Below, piece by piece: positions 36,009 through 46,810 of a stretch of 64,000 nucleotides of DNA. Under the pieces are notes generated by a model. It saw only the letters and a list, made by a program, of their open reading frames with translations. It was not told where the DNA came from and made no database searches. Every line of letters begins with the position of its first letter. The first letter of the stretch is position 1. Where the stretch lies: assembly GCF_000787575.1 (NCBI RefSeq), contig NW_012236525.1, positions 883,686-947,685 on the forward strand, in the 5' to 3' direction. The translations under genes and the position numbers were made by a program. The DNA is from Acytostelium subglobosum LB1. Lineage: Eukaryota > Evosea > Eumycetozoa > Acytosteliales > Acytosteliaceae.

Positions 36009-38141
36009 ATGAGTGATACAAGACCAAATAAAGTTATAACAGAGATGTCTATTGAGGAGACAAACAAGATTAGGATATCAATGGGTCTTAAACCATTGAC
36101 GATTGACAAGCCACCCTCTGCCTCATCCTCCACCTCATCATCGGCATCTTCAAGACAAGATAATGATAACAAACAGAAACAAACAGATGATATATCTGAT
36201 ACAATTAGAAAGTATGTACTTATAATGTCACACACTCAATCACATTCAATCGATCAATCAAACTAACATCCACTCAATCATATTAAAGATTAAAACAAAA
36301 GAGAGAGACAACACCTGTTGGAAAGTCAATCGCTGAACAGTTGCTTGATGATGATAATGGCGTTGAAGAGGATGTATCAAGTTGGGTGAATAGATCAAGA
36401 CAGAGTCAGAGCGAGAAGAAGACAAAGGTTAATACTTCTGCCACTGGCAGGAGGAAACAGGCGGCTGGCGAAGGATATGGCACTGGTGATTTGGCAGGCA
36501 TCAAGGTGGCCAATCAACTAAAGCACTTTGGTGATGGATCAGAGCATGTACTCATCTTAAAGGATTCATCAGTGTTGGACGATGACGATGATATGTTGGT
36601 CGATGTGGCATTGGCCGAGAAGGAGAAGCGAGAACAGACATTGGCTGGCGCCAAGAAGAAGTCACAATATGACAAGTTTGATGAATATGGACGATCAAGT
36701 GACATACTCACACATTATGATGACAACAATGCTGATCAAGACACTGGCTTCATCATTTCAAACAAGTCATCCAAGGGTTATGAACAAGTTGAACAGCCCG
36801 CCACCATCCAAGAAGAGATCAAGAAGAAACTACAATATCTGGCTTCATACGACCTTGAAACAACAAGTATGTATATCCATCTTATTCATTCATTCAATCA
36901 TTCGTTCGATCAATCACTAACACTGATAATTCACACACACAACAGCACAAGAGCAATCATCATTCTACACTAATGAGGAAGCAGCAAAGTTCAGGAAGCC
37001 TGCATCAAAGAAGAAGAGAAAGTTGCGTAAGAAGGATGACTTGGCATTGTTGGATCAGTTGGATGCAACGACCTCGAGCGACTTGGGATCAAGACGAACG
37101 AAACAGTCACAGCAAGAGATAGAGGAGCAGACAGAGAAGGAGAGACGCGAGACAAACTACCAAAAGGCATTGGAGAAGGCAACGAATGAATCAAGGCTGA
37201 CATACTCGGCCGATGTCTATGAGGAGGCTGAGGACGAGGACTTTTACAAGAGTTTGTCGGCGGCCAAGAAAGCACCACTGATCCAAAAGAACATCGCTGA
37301 GAAGGTGTCGGAGATTGTGGCCAAGAGGAAACTGGAGCAAGAGAACAAGATGGATGAGTCCAATGAGGATGACCTCTATCTCAATCCCACCACAGAGTTT
37401 GTCCGAGGACTCAAGACCGAGGGTGTGCTCTCAAGCTACCGATCAAACGACGACGACAATGATCACACTGTCAACGGCAATGGCAATGGCATTGGCAAGG
37501 ATAATGGTGAACAATCAAACAATGTAAAGAAGGAGAATGTGGCCAAAGTCAAGAAGGAGGATGACCAGGACATGACAGGCGATCAAGATATGGACGACAA
37601 CGACAACGACAATGACTACGACGATGATGATGACGACGACGATTATGATAACAATCAAGATGAAGACAAACAAGATAATTCAGCCCAGGATGAGGGCGCC
37701 AAGATCCTAGAGGACGAGCCAATGGTGTCATCGAGCATGTCCGCAGCGCTGAGACTGCTGATACAAAAGGGCGAGTTGAAGCCACTGGAGAAGATGAAGA
37801 GGAAGCTGCATAGCTTTGACGATGTGGAACCGATCATCCAACACAAGGACGAGTTTGGACGCACGATGAATAGGAAGGAAGCCTTCATTGCCCTGTCGCA
37901 AAAGTTCCACGGCAAGAAGTCTGGCAAAAACAAGATGGAAAAGAGGCGCAAGAGATACGAGGAGGAGTTGAAGAAGAACAAGATGAGCGCTACCGACACC
38001 CCGCTCAGCATGGTCAAGTCGCTGCAGACCATCCAACAAAGCAGCAACCTCCCATATCTCGTCCTTACAGGTGCCAACAACGCATTCACAGGCAGCACGA
38101 CCACGACCAATGTACAGAAACAGCAACATGTGAAGAAGTAA
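36009..38141 (+). CDS. sart1: SART1/Snu66, U4/U6.U5 tri-snRNP protein
   Basis: Spliceosomal protein that holds the tri-snRNP together and is needed for its recruitment. Exons 36009-36211, 36289-36866 and 36946-38141, 658 residues; all joins in phase. The start MSIEETNKIRISMGLKPL is the conserved SART1 N-terminal block. Other matching segments are GDLAGIKVANQL, KYDEYGR-like KFDEYGR, TEFVRGL, and the C-terminal region with GELKPLEKMKRKL, DEFGRTMNRKEAFIALSQKFHGK and KNKMSATDTPLSMVKSLQTIQQ. A poly-Asp/Asn insert sits in the second half. The gene converges on tdp1 with only 34 bases between stop codons. Confidence 0.95.
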
Positions 38142-38175
38142 AGTGGACAAAACTTGGACTCTATGTATCTACATC

Positions 38176-40367
38176 TCAACTTTTGCTACGTTTAGTTGTG
38201 ACTCCACTATGTGATGCAATGAACATCTCTTGTATGAATGGCTTTTCATCCTTCTGAAATGGCGCCGCTGGTACATCGAATGGGATGTGTGCACGCCATG
38301 CTGGCAGACTATCTACATCCGTATACTTGCCATCATTGAACAACACTACGCCAATCTCAAAGTTGGCAATATAAAGTTGCGAGTCATTCTTTTGCAATCT
38401 TCCCCATGCGGCCTATCAATCAATCAGTTGTTTGTCAGTCGATCATTCAATCACTCACTCTCTCACTAACCTCGGATACATACAGGGGAGAAGTTATGAC
38501 TTCCAACATATATCCAATCGAATCGTTTCTTTGATTGACCTTGGTGGTTTGATGTGCCAATCAATATCTTGCTGTGGAGTACAAGGTTCTCGCGATGTTT
38601 GTATCGATGACTGATTGTTCGGAATGATGATCTAGGGAAGGACTCATTCTCATAGTTGTTCTTTGTTAAGAAGATGATGCCACTGTTCTCCAGACGCTCC
38701 TTCTTCTGTCGAACCCAAGTGTATGATGGAAACAATATGTTTAGACTGGCCGATTGCGGCTGATTGGCCACACTGCCAACATGACAGCTCTCCAAGAATT
38801 GCCCGCTCCACTTATCATTGACAAGTCCAAGTGAAGAGCATTGATAGTGTACCTCGTGAGAAGGTCGCTTGGCACCTTGTTCCAGGTCCTTCTCCTTCTC
38901 CTGGTAGTACCTTTGAAGCACTGAACGAAGCTGCATGTGGCCATATGATGATAATGATGTGCCACTGTGGTAGCCTGGAGCAGAGACGATGAGTGTCGCT
39001 CTGGCCGTTGAGAAATCATACTTGTCCAGGAACTGGCAAGACATGCCCATGCTTTGTACAAATCGCTTCAGTGTCGCTTTGAACTCACATGTTGGGGAAG
39101 TTCCTTCAGCAGGTTGTTTAAAGTCCTGCAACCAAACGGTTTGTCCAATGTCATCATAGTCATAGTTTGTTGGGTTTGCCGATGGAATGACGACTCTGAT
39201 GTAGTCAGGATATACGAGCTGGTTGGTAGTGGAAGGTGTTTGTGGCGTGAGTACAGGGTTGGGCTGGAGAGAGGACTATTCAACATACTAACATCAACTT
39301 TGAATGCATACATCCAAATCCAGTATTGGACAATGGTGGATGGATTATCATAAGGTTCTCGTTTACCATGAACTTGCCCTCTTTGGACGGCTTGACCCAA
39401 TGTTTGATCAATGTTGTCGGTACAACTTTACCCTGACACAAGTAAAGTTGTGACAATATCCATTTGTCCTCCATTGAGAATCCACATATAAGAGCTGACT
39501 TCATGTTCTAGATGGCAATGATGAGTGTCAAGGATTATGATATAGTCGAGTTGAGTACAATGGAGTACATACTGGTGGACCGAATATGTTGAATATGTTG
39601 ATGAATGAATCGTTCTGATTGGTCGGTAATTGGTTCAAATAGAATGTATGACCAGTGTTGCTAACCTTGCTTGGCGTAAGAGATGATGGAACAATGATTG
39701 GCGATATCGTCTGTTGTAATGGCTGCTGCGATGGAGGTTTCAGTTTGTAATTGGAGTTTGGTCTTGGAATGTATTCGTCTCCATTGTATGTGGATAATGA
39801 AGATGATGACGATGTTTTCGTTGTTGATGTCGTTGATGTTGTCGATGTAGATGACTTCTTTGGAAGGTGATCATTTGCAGGATCCATTGATAGTGCCAGT
39901 GCCAGTTTTAAAGACTCGTCCTCCTCTTGGTCCGGACCTTCATAGTCGTCAAAGTCAAAGTCGAACTCTTGTTGTTGAGGTTGTTGTTGAGGTTGTTGTT
40001 GTTGTTGTTGCGGTCGATGTTGTTGATGGTTTAATGGCTTGCCTGTCTTTGGCGGAGGAGGACCCGACTCATTCTCTGTGTCGTCATCGTCTAGGTCTTG
40101 GACATCAATGATTGTTGTAACAGTGTTTGTTTGTTTAACGTAGGTGTTTAGATGATGACCATTATTATTATTATTATTATTACTATTATATTGAGCCTTT
40201 GGTTTCAGTCTTGATGATGAAGCAATTATTAAAGGGGATGCTTGGTATCTCTGTTTCTTTGCTACTGCCTCCTCATCCTCGGTGTCATCATTCTCTTCCT
40301 CCTCTGTATCATCATCTACATTATAAACAAGTTTGAAGTCTTCATTCGTTCTCTTTGATCCCATCAT
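38176..40367 (-). CDS. tdp1: Tyrosyl-DNA phosphodiesterase 1
   Basis: Repairs trapped topoisomerase I by cleaving the tyrosine-DNA 3'-phosphodiester bond; nuclear. Exons on the minus strand: 40367-39573, 39507-39289, 39218-38484 and 38412-38176, 661 residues. The two HKD-type active sites are present: GFGCMHSKLMLLV with IPSAN downstream (about residue 333), and LHSKILIGTSN followed by VGSHNFSPAAWGRL (about 552), where SPAAWGR is completed by splicing. The N-terminal 250 residues are acidic, Gln/Asn-rich and likely disordered. ANFEIGVVLFND near the end matches the family. Two ATGs lie in tandem at the start; I took the first. Divergent from the PhyH-like gene with 284 bases between. Confidence 0.96.
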
Positions 40368-40651
40368 ATACTCGACGTCGGTCTCCTTATATGTATATTT
40401 ATATATATATGTATACTTCTGTTTATGTATAAGTATGTGAGTTGACGGGAATGGGACTGATTCCTCATTTGACGACGATTACCTTTTGCGGAACATGTAA
40501 CCTTCCGACTTCCAAGTATTCTCGGATTCATTGACATATTTAGACATCAATTACATATATACATAACAACTTTGTTATCTGTACATACAAATACATACTT
40601 AACATCATCACTCTCATTCATTCATTCACATCCATTCATTCATATATAAGA

Positions 40652-41952
40652 ATGATTATCAACAACAATATCAATAGATTACTTAGACAACAGTACTCTT
40701 CATTGTTGAGTAGACTGTTTGTCAACAATGATGGAGCAAGCAGAAGAAGATCATTGTCTTCAACAACATCAAAGTCAGGTCTACATGTACATTCACCACT
40801 TAGCCAATCTGATATTGATCACTTTGATAAGTATGGCTACTTGGTAAAGCCTGCACTACTTGATGGCGATAATAATAAGGAACTGATGAATGCTCATCAG
40901 AAAGAATTGAGGACATACTTGACAAAGAATGCCAATGTAGACTTTGGAAGCACTTCAGTCGGCTCCCCAGACGAGGCTGCACTGTTGGCCACACAAGAGA
41001 ACAAGATGGCCGCAGTGTCTAACGGCTTTGGTGGCATGATCAACTATTATCATGGAAATGCAATGTATAAGATACGCCAGCATCCTGCATTGTATCATTC
41101 ATTCGTACAACTATACCGAAGCACATACTCTACAGGCTTGGCCTATCCAGAGAGCGAGTGGCCCAATGAATATGGCTACTTCAATCCTGCGCACATGTTT
41201 ATGTTTATCAATCGATGTGGCTTCAGAATACCAACTCCAATGACGCCCTATTCCAACAGCCAAGCAACAGTTCAAAAGGGAACTGGTGTACATTTGGACT
41301 GTGTAAGTGTGACTGCGGTGCTGTCTGTATGATGACTATCATCACTAATCAACATCGTCTGATCCAGAACCCTTACCAACTGTTCCGTGGACAGAGACTG
41401 TCCAGTGATCACCAGAAGATTGAGAACGTACCTCTGCGCTTCTGGCAACCAATCCAAGCGTTTGTAGCATTGAGTGATACTCTCAATGAGGGCGAAGGTG
41501 GCTTCTGGTGCGTACCATCATTCCACAAGCAATGCGTCAACTACTTCAAACAGGTGGAGCAGCCTGTCAGCAACGCCAGCCAATACGTGACACTAAAACG
41601 AGGCAACGCATTCGATCTCCACAATGAAATTGCTGCGCACAATCAAGTCATTCGCCAGCTGGTACACATTCCTGTTAGACGTGGCGATATAGTCTTTTGG
41701 GACTGGCGTCTACCGCATTGCAACGATGCCGTTCACCATGGTGAGGTGGTACGCGAGGTAGTATACGCAGCACATCTGCCAGCAGTCAGTGTCAACAATC
41801 TATACGCACGCAAGCAAATCGACTGGTTCAACACAGGTGTCCATCCATCCTATGTATCCAAACAATTCGCCACACTCGAGATGAATGAATATCGCCGACC
41901 AGACATTGACAATCCACTTGGCCGCAAGCTACTTGGCATTGAATCTTGGTGA
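40652..41952 (+). CDS. Phytanoyl-CoA dioxygenase (PhyH)-like protein
   Basis: Putative Fe(II)/2-oxoglutarate-dependent dioxygenase, 433 minus intron-coded length giving 411 residues; exons 40652-41302 and 41368-41952. The metal-binding HxD is VHLDC at the end of exon 1 (His214, Asp216), and the distal His is probably in WDWRLPHCNDAV, with a following Arg in EVVREVVYAAHL for 2-oxoglutarate. GGFWCVPSFHKQCVNYF is typical of PhyH. The first 40 residues are Arg/Ser/Leu-rich with few acids (LLRQQYSSLLSRLFV, RRRSLSSTT), suggesting a mitochondrial presequence. Substrate cannot be inferred. The upstream leader is AT-rich with CATTCATTCA repeats. Confidence 0.85.
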
Positions 41953-42848
41953 TCTGAAATGACATAGCACTCATCCCCTCTATCTCCTGCTCTGCTCTTC
42001 TCTTATCTCATTCACTCTCTCTTTGGTCAATCCAATGACACTTTGATCACTTCGTCCTCTTCAATATCGGACCCGGAATCAATCAAACAAACAAACCCAA
42101 ACAATATCCAGGATTGGTGTATGTTCAGAATGCGCGGATGAACATTCCAGCAAGCCCATCAAATCAATGGCACATACAAAACAAGCCGGATGTATCTGCG
42201 ACCTCCCAAAGTATTCGTGTGTTGTGTTTTGGGAACCACCGTCATTCACGCCCAAGTTCGACGATACCCCCCACATTCAAATCTGACGACCACGAGGCTT
42301 TCGAAGGCCTCACCCATATCAGGATACCCCCCATGCCTACATTGGTAAGTTGGTGTTTTGGTACCTTCCATCTAGTGCTCAATGCTTATCCTAATACTCT
42401 ATTATTATTATTATTAATATTTTTTAAAGTGTATGCGTTGCTGTCAAAGTCATTGAAACAGAGTCTGCTTGACTTGCTAAGTGCAACGAAACAGGATGAT
42501 GCTGTTGTTGACGCAAACATACGCATTCAATTGCACAATCACTCCATCATCATCTATCATACATATATAATAATTCATTGTTTGTTGTTGTTTGTTCTGT
42601 TCTCGTTATTTCGCGACCGTGGTGCTTGTCCAACCAACTCCATTCCAACAGTCCAATCCAAACCAATCCAATCCATCCTATCCCAATCCAGTAAAGTCCA
42701 ATCCAATCCCTTCCCCAATCAATAATATTATCCCAGGGACAAGCAAACAAACACATTCGAAATAATATTAATAATACTACTCACTGTACCATTACCAACA
42801 ACAAACATATAATATAATCCAACCCAATCCATTAATATATAATTATAA
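41953..42848. other. Intergenic, PhyH-like 3' flank and OSBP promoter
   Basis: About 900 bases. A 203-codon open frame (42114-42725) exists but its last third comes from CCAAT repeats and it resembles nothing known, so I treat it as chance. AT-rich before the OSBP start. Confidence 0.5.
42652..42720 (+). repeat. CCAAT pentamer-type repeat
   Basis: Imperfect tandem CCAAT/CCAAA/CCATC units on the plus strand, upstream of the oxysterol-binding protein gene. Confidence 0.7.
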
Positions 42849-44147
42849 ATGACCAGCTTAGAGGTGTCTGTGGAGAATGTTGAGAATGAGGAGCAACAAT
42901 TGAAATGGAGCGGAGAGCAGAGCACACCTCCATCTGAACAGGAGGTCGATCAGAATTGTGGACCTTCAGATGCAGACAAGGCCAACATGACCCCAAAGGA
43001 CAAGAAAATGAGTGGTGCACTACAATCATTGATGAAACAGATGGTATCAAGCAAACAGCCATTCTACCGTATGAGTTTGCCCATCTGTTTCTCCGAGCCC
43101 CGCTCACTCCTGGAGAAGTTCACAGACATGGGAAGATACATGGAGTTGTTCATTCAGTATGTATATCCTGGTCCAGATGATAGCTAGCCAGCAAGCCAGC
43201 CATACTAATATGAATGATTGAACAGGGCATCAAAGCAGGACAATGAGGAAAAGAGATTCTTGGAGGTGATCAAGTTCTACTTGTCAAGTTGGTTGGTCCA
43301 GCAGGATGTAAGGACACCATTCAATCCAATCATTGGAGAGATATTCAATGGTAATTGGACACATGGGGATGGTTCCACCACAGAGTATAATTCCGAGCAG
43401 ATCTCACATCACCCGCCATCTTCAGCCTTCTGTTACACAAATGTCCAGAACGGACTGGTCTTCCACTCATACCTCTCGCCAACATCCAAGTTCTGGGGCA
43501 ACTCATTCGAGAGCTCGATGGAGGGCAAGCTCGTGATGGAGCTACCCAGACGCGGCGAGGAGTACGTCGTCGACGTGCCAAAGATTGCCGTGAGGGGCGT
43601 TGTCCTGGGAACGATGGCCACCGAGGTCATTGGCTCGACGACGCTGGCCTGCAAGAAGACTGGCTACTTTGCCGAGATTGAGTTCAAGGGCAAGGGCAAC
43701 CTGTTTAAGAGCAAGCACTTTATGACGGCCAAGATCAGACATCCATCAAACAAGAGGTCGCTGTACAGTCTGGAGGCGGGATGGGATGGCAAGATCAACA
43801 TCATCACGACAAAGACCAACGAGACATCGTTGTTCTTTGACATCAACGCATTCACCACCTCAGAGATTGTTGTGCCGGCGGCCAGTGAGCAGTCGGACAA
43901 CTTCTCGAGGAAGGTTTGGAGCGGTGTAACATATCACATCAACGCCGACAATGAGGAGGAGGCGCAAACACAAAAGTACAAGGTGGAGGAGATCCAACGC
44001 CAGGCTGCCAAGGAGCGCGGCGAGGGTGCCGAATGGAGTCCATCCACCTTCCAAAAGTCAACCGAAAGCAACACTCACAATTCATATATATTCAAGAAGT
44101 TGGCCAACATCAAACTGGACATGATGGCTTCCAAGGGTTCATCATGA
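42849..44147 (+). CDS. Oxysterol-binding protein-related lipid-transfer protein
   Basis: Short ORP with only the lipid-transfer domain, 409 residues; exons 42849-43156 and 43226-44147. The family signature EQISHHPPSSAF is near residue 160, preceded by PFNPIIGEIFNGNW and preceded again by the lid region FYRMSLPICFSEPRSLLEKF. GKGNLFKSKHF and the C-terminal KYKVEEIQRQAAKERGE helix also match. It has no PH or ankyrin domains, like D. discoideum OSBPs (family knowledge). Such proteins exchange sterol and PI4P between membranes. The intron has GTATGT and CAG ends. Confidence 0.95.
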
Positions 44148-44521
44148 CACAAGTAAGGCCTAATATATCTACTTTTTGTATCCCTCATTCATCGTCATGA
44201 CTTGTTAGTTTGATACTTATGTTACGTTACCATGGTAACATCACAACACTTGGACAGGTTACTGGTCGTCAAGACCAGACTGGATTGAACAACATTGATG
44301 TTGTTGTTGTTTGAGGACCTTGGGACAAGCTGGGGTTTGATTTTTATTTGTTTTTTTTGAGATGAAACAATCTTGGCATCAAAAATGTGATGAAGACACA
44401 CATCACTCTTCATTCATCTTGTGGGAATGATGGGATTGATGAATCGTTTTCATTCACATTCAAGTTTAGTTAGTGTTAGTTCTATCTCTCTTTATCTATA
44501 TCTATATAATATAATATAACA
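44148..44521. other. Intergenic between OSBP and pdhA, with inverted repeats
   Basis: About 370 bases. It contains a perfect 14-base palindrome, GTTACCATGGTAAC (44226-44239), and a hairpin CTGGTC-GTCAA-GACCAG (44262-44278). AT-rich leader follows before the pdhA start. No gene recognised. Confidence 0.55.
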
Positions 44522-46029
44522 ATGTTCTCCAAAAACATTACAAAGACAGTTAATCACTTCAATGTATGTTTATTTAGTTAATAAGTTTGTTTGATTGTGA
44601 TGTTCAATGTCGACATCATCATGTTCATCAACAGTTCACGATGACATCAAAGTTCGCGACATCAATGTCACAGGTTCACATAGTTACGATCAAATGCATC
44701 AACAACATATTGATCATTAATAACGAATATAATGAAGATGTCGATATTGAATATTTGAAGATCACAGTCAATCAATCAATCAATCAATGAACTTGACTAA
44801 CTTAATCAATCAATCAATGATATGATATAACATATATATAGCTTGTTAGATCTTACGCCACAAAGCTCAACAGTGGAGAGATTAGAGTCAAGTTTGATAA
44901 GAAGCATGAGACTTACTTGTGTGATGGCCCAGCAAACGAGTGCGTCACCAACAAGGAGGAGTTGATGACCTACTTCACTGATATGACTAGAATGCGTAGA
45001 ATCGAATTCGCCGCAGACTCTCTCTACAAGAAGAAGTTGATCAGAGGTTTCTGTCATCTCTACAATGGACAGGTACATACTTAGCATGATCATTCACGAA
45101 GCGATACAGCGCGACTCACACATATACACAATCAATCAAACAAACAAACAATGTAGGAAGCCGTCTGCACTGGAATGGAGGCAGCTATTACAAAGGAGGA
45201 CCATGTCATTACAGCATACAGAGATCATACATTCATGTTGGCTCGTGGCGCATCTGCAGAGTCAGTGCTGGCCGAGCTGTTGATGAAGGCCACTGGATGC
45301 TCCAAGGGCAAGGGTGGCAGCATGCATATGTTCACTCGCAACTTCTACGGAGGCAACGGTATCGTCGGTGCCCAGTGCCCCGTCGGCGCCGGCATTGCCT
45401 TTGCCCAGAAATACAACAACACTGGCAACATCTGTCTCACTTACTACGGAGACGGTGCCGCCAACCAGGGCCAGCTGTTCGAGGCCTTCAACATGGCCAA
45501 GTTGTGGGACCTGCCATGCGTCTTCATTTGCGAGAACAACAAGTTTGGCATGGGTACCTCGCAGGCTCGTGCCGCCGCCGGCACCGACTTCTTCACCCGC
45601 GCTCACTACATCCCAGGCATGCGTGTCGACGGCATGAACGTGCTGGCCGTCAAGACCGCCGGCAAGTGGGTCGCCGACTGGTGTCGCGCTGGCAAGGGTC
45701 CCTTCGTCATGGAGATGGATACCTACCGTTACGTCGGCCACTCCATGTCCGACCCAGGAACCTCATACCGCACACGTGAGGAGGTGAACGAGGTGCGTAA
45801 CATCCGTGACCCAATCGAGTACGTGCGTGGATTGCTGCTCGAGCACAAGTTTGCGACCGAGGACGAGCTGGCCACCATCGAGGAGAAGGCCCGCGCTGAG
45901 ATGGATGCCGCTTCAGAGTTTGCCATCAACTCACCATTCCCAGAGATGAAGGAGCTCTGGACCAACGTCTACAAGGAGGTCACTCCAATCAGAGCCGTCG
46001 AGATGGTCAACAACTTTAAGGGATTGTAA
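44522..46029 (+). CDS. pdhA: Pyruvate dehydrogenase E1 component, alpha subunit
   Basis: Mitochondrial matrix enzyme that decarboxylates pyruvate with thiamine pyrophosphate. Sure exons are 44842-45072 and 45157-46029. The first coding exon is most likely 44522-44563 (MFSKNITKTVNHFN), giving 381 residues; a 13-codon mini-exon at 44635-44673 would also stay in frame, so the presequence is uncertain. Motifs: GSMHMFTRNFYGGNGIVGAQ, the TPP site GDGAANQGQLFEAFNMAKLW...ENNKFGMGTS, and the phosphorylation loop RYVGHSMSDPGTSYRTREEV where animal PDH kinases act. The N-terminus SYATKLNSGE fits a cleaved transit peptide. The codon choice is rich in GCC/GTC/AAG, pointing to high expression. Confidence 0.95.
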
Positions 46030-46810
46030 GCCAAGTGACTTCATTCATTCATTACTACATTCATCATTCATTCATTCATTCAATCATTCAATTACCCGAG
46101 GCTTTGCCTCCATTTGACAATAATAACCAACCCGCCACCCATTGATTGTGATCCCTTCTTGTGTCTTACTTTATCATCCAATCAAACAATCAATCAATCA
46201 ATCGTCTATTCATTCATAATTAATACCTAACTTGGACACATATTAAACACGCATCAATCGCGAGTTGCCAAGGGGCGGTCGTAGGTCGAGTCCTTTGTGG
46301 GGTGTGGTGAGTGGGGGCGTCCAGATCAAACCAGGCCCTTCCTTGCCCCAACACACACGGTTGATTTTTTTGGCTTTGGTGATCGCCTGATAAACGGATC
46401 AGTGACACAAGTGATTTAAATTAATATCCATCCACTAAACACAGCGTTGAAAGCTCTTCTACTATGATCATACATTCTGGCTGAGCTGTCCAATCCTGTT
46501 CCAGGTGATGGTGTACCTATCAACAATCAATTACTTTTGTTTACTTTTGAGTGCATCGAATCAAAGAATTATAATTCTTAATAATCAATCAAATATATAT
46601 ATAACATTATTATATTGACTAAGGTAAATATATTGATTGATTGATTGGTTGATTGATGACCTAATTGAGCGATGATCACATGTGTTAACACATTGCAAAC
46701 CAAGGCCTAAGACACACGCACACAATCACATCAGTTTGCTAGCACGCTCGATCAATCAATCAAACCAACTTGGTACACAAGCAGCAACGCATCGCTCTCG
46801 AGATATTTAG
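46030..46810. other. Intergenic, pdhA 3' flank and RhoGEF-kinase promoter
   Basis: About 780 bases with CATT and CAAT repeats and a GC-rich patch near 46255-46325. A sequence resembling a tRNA B box near 46282 lacks a cloverleaf. No gene recognised. Confidence 0.5.

Noticed and set aside
42114-42725. 203-codon open frame upstream of the OSBP gene
   Set aside because: No homology, no ATG context, and the last third derives from CCAAT repeats.
46270-46300. tRNA B-box-like GGTCGAGTCC
   Set aside because: One base short of the consensus and no cloverleaf could be folded around it.
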